Below are positions 11,071 through 21,484 of a stretch of DNA of 64,000 bases, one piece after another; positions within the stretch are counted from its first letter, which is position 1, and the number at the start of each line of letters is the position of its first letter. This stretch comes from Paralvinella palmiformis. Lineage: Eukaryota; Annelida; Polychaeta; Terebellida; Alvinellidae. The stretch spans positions 107,001-171,000 of the forward strand of contig JAODUP010000406.1 in the NCBI GenBank assembly GCA_025642065.1. The letters are read 5' to 3'. The position numbers and the translations under genes were made by a program. Below the pieces are notes generated by a model. That model did no database searches, was not told the origin of the DNA, and worked only from the letters and a program-made list of their open reading frames with translations.

Positions 11071-11836
11071 TATCTGATATAAAAATATCCTCCTAAATTC
11101 TATCATTTCAGATCTTAGTCACATATCAGTGTAGTATGTCAATAAATAAATAAATCGTGTCTTATAGCACCTGATATCAGCACTCAGAGATAATTAAAAG
11201 CCATTTGAGGAGCTGGATGCCTTAACATGAATGAAAATACATTACCATAAACACATTGATTCCCCAAAAATAGCAGATGGGTTCGTTAAAGAACACCCTA
11301 GACTTACATGAGGTAATAAATATTTTAAACATGATTTTGTCTTTCTCATAAGTATGCACCTTGAAATAAATGGTTAGTCTGCTTATTAAATATTTTAGTG
11401 GCATAATGCACAACCCCCAATAATGCTAACTATCTGTATATACACCGAACCAATCCCATACAATGGGTCTTTCTTCACAGGAATGTCTACTTTTGCTAGA
11501 ATTTATACACAGTATTTATGGATTTTGTAGTGCTTCAGAAGACATCTAACCATTATCTTATTTCCATTTTCTTCCACCCTCCTCGGCCCTTTCAGACTTT
11601 GTGTGTCGCCTAATGGTTTCACCCCTTTGTTTAGATGCCCACCCAACAAATCCTGGATCCGCCCCCTTTAACCTAACCTAACAGTGTATATATTTATAGA
11701 GAGAGTGTGTGCATGTGTGCTTCTATTTATTATATATATATATATACTTCATACATGATTACATTATGATACCATAGCGCCGCTTACAAACAGTTCGTTA
11801 GCTATATAAAAGCCTTCGTAGAAACTTTATTCAGCC
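10284..11836. other. Intergenic, AT-rich, no gene recognised
   Basis: Contains a (TA)n array at 11032-11069 and AT-rich unique sequence. No exon-like frame with motif support was seen. Confidence 0.5.
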
Positions 11837-11909
11837 GCCTCGATGGCGCAGTAGGCAGCGCGTGAGTCTCATAATCTCAAGGTCGTGAGTTCGATCCTCA
11901 CTCGGGGCA
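11837..11909 (+). tRNA. tRNA-Met (CAT), elongator
   Basis: This is a 73-nt gene body. The acceptor stem GCCTCGA pairs with TCGGGGC (one T-G wobble), with A as discriminator. Box A is TGGCGCAGTAGGC. The anticodon arm is TGAGT-CTCATAA-TCTCA, with anticodon CAT and the T-T closing mismatch also seen in animal elongator tRNA-Met. The T arm GTGAG-TTCGATC-CTCAC is perfect. There is no intron. It differs from the vertebrate gene by paired changes in the anticodon stem, so the fold is kept. The gene is very likely functional. It inserts methionine at internal AUG codons. Confidence 0.97.
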
Positions 11910-11919
11910 AGGTGGCTAA

Positions 11920-11927
11920 TTTTTTTT
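11920..11927 (+). terminator. RNA polymerase III terminator (T8)
   Basis: A run of eight T residues starts 11 nt after the tRNA 3' end, with a second T-rich run at 11930. This is the expected Pol III stop. Confidence 0.9.
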
Positions 11928-12129
11928 ATTTTTTATTTCTCACTAGATTAAGATAGAAGCACAAAGCAGTGCACAGAATAAAGATTTTCATTTTAATTTA
12001 AAATGTTTATACTAAAAATAAAAGCACCATAAACGAACTCCATCATATTACCTATGCGCACCTATATATAACATTGATTTCCCCGAATAACTACGCAATT
12101 AATGCTTTCCTGTAGGTAGTGTGTGCGTG

Positions 12130-12181
<52 letters not shown>
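12130..12181. repeat. (TA)n-(TG)n compound microsatellite
   Basis: TA at 12130-12154 and TG to 12181. Confidence 0.95.
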
Positions 12182-12186
<5 letters not shown>

Positions 12187-12347
12187 GACTATGAATGATA
12201 TTTAGTAGTGTTTTAGATTTCGCAGAAATATACTTGTAGAAATCATGACTGTACACAAACAGCTTTAATTGTTATCAGTAACAACAGCAATATTGACATC
12301 AACAATAAGGAATAGAATAATATATATAACGATTGTCACCCCAGGGA

Positions 12348-12350
<3 letters not shown>

Positions 12351-12421
<71 letters not shown>

Positions 12422-12547
12422 TTCTCTTAAGGTATACTTCACTCACTCACTCACTCACTCACTTACAGACTTATTTTTGTTGTTGCTTTACTGTTGAAAT
12501 TTCTCAATTTCTACAACGCCATATATATATATATATATATATATATA
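12351..12547. repeat. (CT)n, (TA)n, (ACTC)n and second (TA)n cluster
   Basis: CT at 12351-12380, TA at 12381-12417, ACTC units at about 12440-12464 and TA at 12523-12547. Confidence 0.93.
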
Positions 12548-13028
12548 AGTGCATGTATGTTGTTGAGTGGGTGCCCAGATATAATGGGATTCGTGCTTGC
12601 TTGCATGTGTGTGAACGTGCATGTGTGCATGTACGCGCACTTTAAGGTAGACAGCACCGCCCACTCGCTATGAGGTACACCAATCTGTGGGTGTATATTT
12701 ATGTTTTGGGGCGTAGTATAATATAGCGTCAATAATTATTTGGCTCACGAACAAGTTACCTTGGATTGGCCGGGGAAAGTTGGCTTCTGGACGAGCAGTC
12801 ATTGGACTCTCATTTGAAGCGAGCCGCGCTCATCAGATCTACTGTATCCGGTAATTAATCTTTGGCAAGCGCCTGTCCAGAGAGGCAAGCCATTGTAAAA
12901 GTGATTAATTAATACCGAGCGGACATGACCACTGCAAACAGGCGCGTTGTGTGACGAAACGCGCGTACACAATAAATGTGTTCTATCACCCAAGGAGGGT
13001 AGCTCGAGCGGTGGTCACATTTGCGTAT

Positions 13029-13086
13029 CACGTGATCGCCATTCGACTGACGTCACACCAAAACAAAAACAACTTACACATATATA
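13029..13086 (+). promoter_or_regulatory. Putative BNIP3 core promoter with E-box/HRE core, CRE and TATA-like box
   Basis: Upstream of the BNIP3 start are CACGTG (13029-13034, containing the ACGTG core of hypoxia response elements), a perfect TGACGTCA CRE palindrome (13048-13055) and TATATA (13081-13086). The TATA-like box is 83 nt before the ATG, which leaves room for a short 5' UTR. Vertebrate BNIP3 is induced by HIF-1 through such a core. Whether these sites act here is inference. Confidence 0.45.
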
Positions 13087-13168
13087 GTTCGGTGGCTGGA
13101 AGTGGAGCAGAATTTACGCGCAGAGCAGCGACAATTCGAAGCAGCAGCGTTCGCCACGAAGCAGAAAT

Positions 13169-13214
13169 ATGTCCTCGATCCAAAGACAAGATCCCAAAGA
13201 CGATAATCTGAACG
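13169..13214 (+). CDS. BNIP3: BNIP3 exon 1
   Basis: Encodes residues 1-15 and the first base of D16. The donor GTAAGTGG is strong. The ATG (context AATATG) is the first in frame after the TATA-like box. The exon ends in phase 1, as required by exon 2. Confidence 0.85.
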
Positions 13215-16200
13215 GTAAGTGGCCGCTATGGACGCCGCGAGTGACGAATGCTCGGCACGAAGTTGGCGCCACTCGCCTGCTGGCCGACTATCAAATTGTG
13301 CGCATTTGTCTTCGGCCGTTTTTACTCTACAATTTTTTTACGGGACCTGGCCGGGTTCGATTTGTGCAAGACTCGCATAAATCTGTCAGCCCATGGAGAT
13401 TGCTGTCATCTGGCTGTGCGTGGCGCTGTATTGCCGTGCGATTTAATGCGAATGATATCTATATCAGTATATGACTGACACTGAGAGTGACAGTGGCACT
13501 AAGCTGATTGTCAATTTGAGCGTACTGAGAGTCACACTTGATACAGTTAAGCTGTTACAGAGTGGAAAAGGAAATTGTCAGAAGTATGAGAAGAACAATG
13601 CATTATATATATATATATAACTACATTAAACAATCCTCTTCATAAATAGTAAATGAATTTAATATATATATATATCATTTATATGCACATATGATTAATA
13701 ATACACCCAGAAGACACTTGGTTGTATGATAGAAATTTGTTTGCAGTGCATATGTGTAAAATTCCTGTGGTGTAGGTATTATCCTCGAGTGTTCTGTTTG
13801 TCTTTTTTTGTGGTTATGCTAGGTAGATAGATCTATAACCCTAACAGTTTCTTGTTATTTCGCGAAGCACTTTTAAATGCCATTCTGACCTTAACACAAA
13901 ACTGCGAATGAAGAATGTTTACACAGGTATACTATATCTGACATGTTAACAGATAAAATGTCAACATCTGGATGTTGCTTTAGTTTAGGCTAAAATGTAA
14001 TGCAAATTTCATAATAAGTAGCTAACCCTCCAGTTTAAAACCATGACTTAACAATAGAAATGTATAAATACATTCTTTTCTGAAAGGTGTCAAACGCAAC
14101 ATCCAAAACTACTGTAGTGTTTTTGACAGTATAAATCAGCTTTTTGAGATTGCCGTTTGGTGGAATGCGTAAAATGTCATAACTTTTAGAAAGTTTAGGA
14201 AACGATGAGCCTTAAGTTTACTCTGTGGTACAGTTATAAGTGTGCAGTACTTTGGAACTTCAGATTATGGTCACAGATCCAGGATTTCCGTGTATGGAGT
14301 CAAATTCTTTGACCTGATTATCCCATCTTACTAGGAAGTTGCCCCTTGACTGAACAAAGGCAGTCATTCACTTATTGGCCCTGGGATCATTTAGTTGTAT
14401 AGTTTCTGGTTCACTTCGGCCATTAAGACTTAGGAAGATGAATCACTTGCTTTATCTTATTGACTAGACATTAAGAAATGGACGTCTGTTGCCGTTTCAT
14501 TTTAGTGAAATCGTGTGATCTGCTTGGGTGTTTCACTTTTTTGGTGATCCAATCAACCCATTTCTGGCCTTATTGATTTTAATCTGTTAAAACTGTAATT
14601 TCGTTCTTGTAATACTATGGTCATGATTTGATATTGATTGTTAAGTCATAATTTGCTGAGTCATGTTCTTCACTATCCGCTTTAGCTCAGCCTCTGCTGG
14701 ACTAATCAGTGTGATATTTGTTGATCAGGTTCGTGGAAGAAATTAGTAGTGTTTCATTTCTTAAAAGTTCAGTGTTTTTTTTTATTACTCTCTCGTGTTC
14801 CAAGTTTTTTGTTGGAACATTCTTATTGATTTATAATTAAGATTTTGATATCCAGTTTTTTTAGAGTTTTCCCGTCCGTATTTTGCGTTTGATCGGCTTC
14901 TGATAGTAGGGAAGATTTGTTAATCTTTGTCGTCATTGTTTGTGTCACAATTCAGACTCCTGGGTGGAGCTTCACTTCCTGCAGCAGCAGCAGCAGGGTA
15001 CTCCGCCAGCAGGATCTGCTGCAATGTCCAGACCTCTGCAGCCCGGGACCATCGAGAGGATGCTGCTCGAGGCACAGAAGCAGCAGCAACTGACGCCTCC
15101 GACTGCCGACCCGGCACTCTACAAACCCGTCTCCCATGGGACGATGGAGAAGCTGTTGCTCGAGGCGCAGAGGGAGTGGTCAAGGAACTCGTCGCGAATT
15201 GGGAGCAACGTCGGAAGTACTGCATCTAGTAGATCTAGGTCTGTATGCGGTTAGGTTGGGTGGGTTGTGTGCATATGTGAACGTTGCTGTTTTATGGTCA
15301 TTCGTATGCATGGTAGGGTGTATGTGCTGAATAATTGCTTACTTTTTAAAAGTGAAATGAAAGATTAAACATCCTTCAGGCACAGCATGGCTGGGGTTCG
15401 AACCTGAATGCTAGTCTTGTTTGATATATTGTCTGCTATTGCAACTGGTGGGATACCACAATATGTATGGACATGCATCCCTGTGGGTTTGTTCGTTGGA
15501 CTGCATAGGCTGTTGCATGGTGTTATGTGGTCACATACAGTATTATGCCAATGTTCTGTTAAACAGCTATGATTCAATGAAGAAATATCGGGGTGGGACG
15601 TTTTGGTTTCTCTAACAGGTTGAAATGTGCACCAAATGACAGCTAGCTTTATTCCCATAACTGACCCAGTTCAGTCGCTATGACCTCAGTGGTCACTATA
15701 ACGTCGGTGGTCAAGGCATCGAGCGCTTTCAGTCAAGCATATATATTTTTTCTTCGGTTCTAGTTCAAAATCCCATTATTGAGGCATTGGGATGAATTCG
15801 GTTTTAAAGGAGGCAAAGTGCTGCATGCTGTCTTGGAATGCCAAGTGTGGGCTGGGAGTGTTACTGTGTAAAATATAATTGTTGCTGTTTTACGTCCAAG
15901 TTTGGGAACACATTGAGCTAAATGAGCAAAGAAACCTGTCTTGCGTTTGAACCTAGGTGCTGGAGGTTTCCACCCAACCATACGGGGCACCTCCGTGGTC
16001 CAGTTGGTAGCGCGTTGGATCACAGATCACTACCGTTTGGGTTTGAATCTCAGCATGGGCATATCTGAAGAGTGTTTCATCTTTGACTTGGCTTCATTAC
16101 CTTGGAAAGTTGCTTGGCCCATTTAGCCTACCATGTGCACAAAAGTGGTCGTAAAACATCAATCATCGTCATCTGCCCCATCATACTGTCGGTGACGCCA

Positions 16201-19200
16201 TGCATGTGTTCAGTTCGGATGGCTCGTTCCATGGTTGGCTGTTCAGTTGGGAGAGGATGCTTCTTATGTATATGTAGTAAGTGTCTTGGAAAGCTTGAAC
16301 TTAATGCTTTGGGGAAAATTCATTCTATTTCGGATGTGATTTTTCCGTGCAGTCGTGTTAAGGTGGTTTGGGATGAATAAATGCTTCCTTCAGAAAATAG
16401 AGCTCTATCTGGCAATTGTCAGATTTGCTGGTAGAATTAACAGAAACGTGGATTTTGTTCTTAATTGTATACACTCTCGTAAACCAAAGGCCTCCCCCCC
16501 CCCAGCGAGTGATTTATTAACCCTTTGGCCTATATACCGCCGACTACTAGTCAGCAAGCTGGCTTATAGATAAGTAGACATCACAGCCGGTTGTGTCAGG
16601 TGTTAATATGTGGGAATGGCTTGTTTTGTTGTGTTTTTATAGTTTTTTTAACCTAATTCTTCATTGGTCTCTTGTTCTGTATCTGTAAGCCATTGCTCAT
16701 TGGCCAACCAATAGATTTCCTTGTATTACCGTGAAGGGAGAGAGTGTCCATTGGTCCCAAATGTTGAACTCTTCGTCTCTGCGACCTAATTAGAATGACT
16801 GGTCAATTTCGAGACCCGAAGGTCGACAGAAGTGCGTGATCTCTTTAAAATTCGCGATCGGTGATCAAGGTTGCGTTTTTCTGGTAAATGGTAGACGTTT
16901 TTCGATGTTTATCTGTATTTGCGGGGTGGTTTCTTAGCACGACATCGTCATGCGACGTTTGGCTCCTGGAAGATATGCGGGCCGTTTCTTACCTCTGTGT
17001 CGTTATTGTCAGTTACCCTAACTACATACGAGGCTGGATTCTGTTACAGCTGCAGTAATTTTGCATCCGAAATGTCTGGTCACAGCTCTCTCCCGATAAC
17101 AGGATCACCGTCTGTAGGCAGACGTTTTGTTCTTTTTTAGCATGGCGCCATCTGAAACAGTGGTCAGTTGTGATATGGTCGTCAAATGAACATGAATTAA
17201 CAAAGCTTGTATTATTCAGTTGGACGTATTTAACAGCATCACTCCGGTATAACAATTTGGATCGGAATCGCGATAATTGAAATTAACCGATTTCGTTGCC
17301 GGTCGCAATCGTACAGAACTATGACAATGATTCATCCATTGGGGTGATAATGGTTCTGAAAGTTAATGGTTGTGGTGGGCCATTGAAGTTGTCTTAATGG
17401 CCTGGACATGTAAGGTGAATCTGTAGTTGTGTTTAAGCGATTTGTTTATGGTTGTGTGGCCGGTCATATAACACCCAGAGAGAGAGAGAGAGGGGGGGGG
17501 GTCTTGGGAGCTTTGATTGTACCAAAAGACATTCTAGGTCCAGTGTGATGTGCATATTAAGTTTTCTTCTTCTGCAGGAACACCTATGGTTAGATTGGTC
17601 CACCATGGCTTTGTTGTTTTTGTATTGGGTGCTGTTTGAAATTATTCCAACTACACCAATTATCCCAATATATCAGAGACTGAGGGAGGGAGCCATAAGT
17701 AGCTGCAGGTCCTTTGTTTTGTATGGGTGATTATTGGCATTTCTAAGTACATGCTGGCAGGGACTTGATGTAATATGGGGGAGGCGTTTGACCCTGTCTC
17801 TATTCTCTTTCTGGGCCTGAATATATACATGCACATGCATGTTATATAAGTGATGGTGTAAAAAATCTTATATTGTGCTGTATTTAATTGATACAAATTA
17901 TCCTAAGGCGCCTAACAAATGACTGGGCCTTGGTGTATGTATTTTAGGATATATATATATATATATCTTGGCAATAGTTCAGAACATCAAGACCCAAACA
18001 TCCATGAAACTCCATTTCCTCAGGCTGACCCCTCAGTCTGTGGGTCTCATACCATCTACTTTTAGTACCTGACAGGTGTGTGTGTGTACGCGCGGAACGG
18101 TTGGTGGTTTAGGGAATCGGAAATGATGAATACAGTGTCTCCATAATTTATCTTGACCTGCCCATTTCACACCAGAAGATGCTATACTTTGTCACACATC
18201 CTTCACCACCCCGACCACCCCCCACCCTTAATGTGTCTGTCTGTTTGTCTATGAGAGAATTAGCTGATAAACCATAGTCTGGTCAGTAGGTTGCTATCTG
18301 GTACTGTCAGTGTGTGTGTGTGTGTGTATGTGAGTGACATAAGCATTGGATCACCACCAGCCAACCTCTAGCTCAATCACTGTCCCTGCTCACATGTTAT
18401 CAATGCCAGTTATAATGTTGACGTCTAGGTGTGTGTCTGTCTGTGTGTGTGTGTCCGGCCAGGTGGTTGTTTACCTGGCAATTGACTATTGTATAACACG
18501 GTCAGCTTCATGAAGTGCCCTCTTCGCCATCATGCTGTGATGTCATCTGAAAGTGATGGGTCCGATTCTGTTTAATACCAAATTACCATCTTACTGTAGC
18601 CCTGTGACCAGCTTTGTTATTTCACGCACAAACACACACACTGGTAAAACTGGTGAGACATTACACATGTATTAACATGAAAAGTCGGCATTCCGGATTC
18701 GGTCCCCTGAAGAATCGTCCAGGGTTTCAATTCACATTTCGAGATTCTTTGTGTCTGTGCCTTATTACACGCGGCTAAGACACACACACACATACACACA
18801 CACACACATGAATCAACCATAATTAACTCCAGTGATGTCAGTGAATTCTTAATGGCGCGTGATTGTGTTTGCGCGCATGTGCGCACTTGCACAAAAAACA
18901 AAAGCTAGCTGTTACATCACTGTATGCCTTTTATCACGTCTACTTATATGGAAATGAATGTTTACATGCAAAGTGCCACACATCATGTCGCCTACCTGTG
19001 ACACATCACTGGAGGAGGTGTGTGTGTGTGCGCGCGCGTGTAAATTATACCAAACTTGTGGTGCATGCAAAAGAGCAGTAATATGTCATCAACCAAGGTA
19101 ACAAGCCATGACAACTTGTCTTCTTTCTTTTCAGTCCAAAGAGTCCCCGTAGTCCAAGCAACGAGATGTCTGGTATTGGCCTTGCAGAATCTGGCATTAC

Positions 19201-19208
19201 CACAATAC

Positions 19209-19248
<40 letters not shown>

Positions 19249-20299
19249 GTTTTTGTGGGGGGGGGGGAATTTACTCTCTGCCAGCTGTCGTATTCTTCAA
19301 AAGATATGTCTGTTATGGTATTCAGGTGGTCAAATGTATGAGGTTAAGTACTTGTTCGTGTTGTCAAAGGAAGAAAGAAAATTTACGTGGGAATTTTATG
19401 TTTAACAAAATTTCGATTGCCGTGTGCGCATAAATAATAATAATATCTTAGTATTCAAACATTCAAACAGAAATTCCGCCTTACAAAATGGCATTAAAGC
19501 ATGGAGGTCCATTCAAATAAATATAGATCTAATAATAATGCCACATTTATGTATAGTCAGTCATTTTGGTGTCTTTGGTTTTGTAGTTGCTAATTAGTCA
19601 CTTTTTATATAAATCATAAACGATATCGATTAGATAGTTGCTTTAACGGATATGTGCATGTTGTAGCGGAAATATTTAGAGGCTGGTGACCGAAACGGAA
19701 GCCATTCCTGACTGATGCGTTCCCTCGGTGCAGTTCTTCGCCGTTTTCGCCAGGTGGCAGCACTGCGAAGAAGTAGGTCAGTTTTCTGCTGGCCGTACCC
19801 TCCATTGTAGTGTCTACTTTTAATTTTAGGAGAGCCGGGTTCAGGAAAATGGCGATTGGATGTTGGATTGGTCAAGCAGACCAGAGGTGATTCCTCCAGG
19901 GTAAATTTGTTTATTATAAGTATTTCTTCGAAATTACATGGATTTGTCATCAGTCTTTTTTTTAGAAATTATATGAATTTATTATCAGTGTTTCTTAGAA
20001 ATTACATTGATTTGTTATCAGCAGGGATGAGTTTTCCAGTTTTTGCCAGATTTCTGTTTTTTTCCAGAGCTGAAAGTAACGTTTATGGAAATGGGGAGAG
20101 GGTCAAACTGGTGGTTTGTAGAAGATTTCTCTTGTCCTAAAAATGCACTCATTTGCTTTTTGGGAGGAGTGCCCCCCCCCCCGCCCACTGCTTGTGGCTC
20201 GCTTTGCTATGTCATTTCTTTTTGTGCTTTTCGGGGGGGTTCTCCAAAGGCCACTCACATGCTTGATCAGTATTTTTTTGAATTTACATGGACTTGTTA

Positions 20300-20340
<41 letters not shown>

Positions 20341-21277
20341 GTCTGACCTCACTTTTATGCCAACTTTGGGACCTGGCTGAAAGTTGGTATTGTGGGGGAG
20401 GAATTTTTGGCAGACAGCCTTGGGGTGCTTCCTTTCCACATGGCTTTCAATCCTTTGTTAACCCCAACTATCACTTTATTTAATCTATTGCCCATTGCAT
20501 GATAAACATCATGATTGCCACCTAATGACCTTCACAGCTTGTCAATCAATTTACAGATTATCAGAAAATTTCAGTCAGTGTGGTGGTCATAGTGGGGGGT
20601 ATTTATATAGCAATGTATACTATTTGTATTGTGTTAGGAGTGGCTGAATAATGGGGGGGGGGAAGCAGTGGCATTATCATGGCAAGAAATCAGGTCCTTA
20701 TCAAAGGTTGGCAGCATATGGCGCGGCTAGACTACATAAGAAATTCATTGATGGGTGTTTATATGTTTTCTTGCAGTGACCTGGTTGGTGCAAGATACAA
20801 GCAGCCAGTGAAGAGGGCACCGCTAAGCGTCAGGAACACAAAGATGATGCGTAGTGGACCATTTAGCCTCGAGAACCTACCACTTATGCTGCTTACTCAT
20901 GCATGCACCTTCTTCCTTGGGGCTGCAGTGTAAGTTCCTGTAGTGCTGATGTTTGTTTGCACATACGTCCACGAGCACAGACAATTAATGTATTTAGCGG
21001 GGTTTATTTCCCTCAACATATTTTTTATCACCAAAACAAGCTTCTTTGATTGGCCGTGTTTTTCCGTTCTGACCGTGCCACCATTAATTATTGTAACAGC
21101 GATTTTTACAACAAACTGATTAAACTATAAGGGTAAAATAATACTGATTTATTAACCATCGAAACATGTTTGAACCACCGACTAAATGACCGTTACTTTT
21201 TTCTGTTCATCAGAATGTTTATGTATCTAAAGAGGTACTGTGGATGGTCAGCCTTTGCCACAATGACAGTGGACTAA
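13169..21277 (+). CDS. BNIP3: BNIP3 family mitophagy receptor (gene span, six coding exons)
   Basis: Exons 13169-13214, 14956-15238, 19135-19210, 19830-19900, 20777-20929 and 21214-21277 join in phase to 693 nt, or 230 aa plus stop, all with GT-AG introns. BNIP3 is a tail-anchored outer mitochondrial membrane protein. It binds LC3/GABARAP to send mitochondria to autophagy and has a weak BH3-like region. Here W18-V-E-L21 is the LC3-interacting motif, within SWVELHF as in vertebrates, followed by a Q5 tract. WMLDWSSRPEVIPP (about 145-158) is the family signature. RNTKMMRSGPFS precedes the membrane segment (about 193-215), which retains the key His (H200) and a small-xxx-small pair (T203, G207). 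The helix motif GTxE+xLLEAQ occurs twice (46-56 and 77-87), where vertebrates have one. The tail after the anchor is longer than in vertebrates. Family assignment is firm; BNIP3 versus BNIP3L cannot be separated in an invertebrate. Confidence 0.93.
14956..15238 (+). CDS. BNIP3: BNIP3 exon 2
   Basis: Follows acceptor TTCAG and completes D16. Encodes the WVEL motif, a pure CAG run giving Q25-Q29, and both GT(I/M)E..LLEAQ segments. It ends in an S/R-rich stretch at AG|GTCTGT, phase 2. Base composition is clearly more GC-rich than the flanking introns. Confidence 0.92.
15286..15420 (-). repeat. Degraded SINE-1/1L fragment in BNIP3 intron 2
   Basis: On the minus strand a box-B-like GGTTCGAACCC region (about 15395) is followed by GCTGTGCCTGAAGGATG and a decayed body. 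It ends near AAACAGCAACG (15286). Divergent, so an old copy. Confidence 0.55.
15880..15960 (-). repeat. SINE-1/1L fragment
   Basis: Contains TTGCTGTTTTACGTCCAAGTTTGGG, cut here to its key parts TTGCTGTTTTACG and AGCTAAATGAGC. These match the inverted 3' body of the SINE. Confidence 0.5.
15984..16175 (+). repeat. SINE-1, near full-length, BNIP3 intron 2
   Basis: tRNA-like head (GCACCTCCGTGGTCCAGTTGG), box-B-like GGGTTTGAATCTC, then ATCTGAAGAGTGTTTCATC, GGCCCATTTAGCCTACC and GTGCACAAAAGTGG. It ends in (ATC)n near 16175. This is the best plus-strand reference copy with that at 27352. Confidence 0.88.
16180..18590. other. BNIP3 intron 2 interior, no further gene
   Basis: Mostly unique intron sequence with a GA/G run near 17480, a small TA tract at 17950 and TG tracts at 18077 and 18310. 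Frames here lack motifs. Confidence 0.5.
18600..18795 (-). repeat. Dispersed repeat (GGCACAGA type), inverted copy
   Basis: On the minus strand GGCACAGACACAAAGAATC, AATTGAAACCCTGG and ACGATTCTTCAGGGGACC occur in the same order as at 4693-4755. TG/CA tracts lie on both sides. Confidence 0.6.
19135..19210 (+). CDS. BNIP3: BNIP3 exon 3
   Basis: Acceptor TTTTCAG. Completes S110 and encodes residues 111-135, including SPKSPRSPSNEMSG, a proline-directed Ser-rich segment like that of vertebrate BNIP3. It ends in phase 0 at CAG|GTATAT, directly against a (TA)n array, so the donor is embedded in a microsatellite. Confidence 0.88.
19212..19244. repeat. (TA)n microsatellite overlapping a splice donor
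   Basis: Begins at the +2 position of the exon 3 donor. The donor sequence is effectively GTATATAT. Confidence 0.95.
19830..19900 (+). CDS. BNIP3: BNIP3 exon 4
   Basis: Acceptor ATTTTAG. Encodes 136-158 (ESRVQENGDWMLDWSSRPEV and IPP) with two bases of G159. This DW.SRPE.IPP block is the most diagnostic BNIP3 signature. Donor GTAAAT. Confidence 0.93.
19917..20023. repeat. Tandem triplication of about 36-38 bp
   Basis: Three units of the form TTTCTTAGAAATTACATGGA ending in TTGTTATCAG, diverged by several substitutions. A related fragment is at 20268-20300. Confidence 0.7.
20025..20270 (+). repeat. Dispersed repeat shared with 50514-50735
   Basis: Ordered matches to 50514-50735: TTTTCCAGAGCTGAAA, AAATGGGGAGAGGGTCA, GATTTCTCTT, TGCTTGTGGC and TCTTTTTGTGCTTTTC. 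No coding capacity seen. Class unknown. Confidence 0.6.
20306..20332. repeat. (TA)n microsatellite
   Basis: About 13 TA units, then a short CA run. Confidence 0.93.
20777..20929 (+). CDS. BNIP3: BNIP3 exon 5
   Basis: Acceptor TTCTTGCAG. Encodes 160-209 plus two bases of V210: the basic linker RYKQPVKRAPLSVRNTKMM, the GPFSLENLP helix and most of the membrane anchor (LMLLTHACTFFLGAA). Donor GTAAGTTC. Confidence 0.93.
21214..21277 (+). CDS. BNIP3: BNIP3 exon 6 (terminal)
   Basis: Acceptor TTCATCAG. Completes V210 and encodes MFMYLKRYCGWSAFATMTVD then TAA. This gives the end of the membrane helix, the basic KR cap and an intermembrane-space tail of about 13 residues. Confidence 0.9.
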
Positions 21278-21446
21278 ACAAATACGAGGCTAACAAGCCA
21301 GAATTGGCTGGACGGAAATTCCTTGACCACAACTTTCGATTTCCTGTCAAGGTCCCATCCATCCGGGAGGCAACTCAACGAACATCTGGATGGAAGAGCA
21401 CGTTTTCGTAGGGAACAGTTGGCAACATGTAAACATGCCGCCTGGA

Positions 21447-21484
<38 letters not shown>

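Noticed and set aside
15984..16060. tRNA genes at SINE-1 heads (also 27352, 32900, 61520)
   Set aside because: They have box A and B words but no proper acceptor stem or anticodon arm, and run into a shared SINE body. Only 11837-11909 folds as a tRNA.
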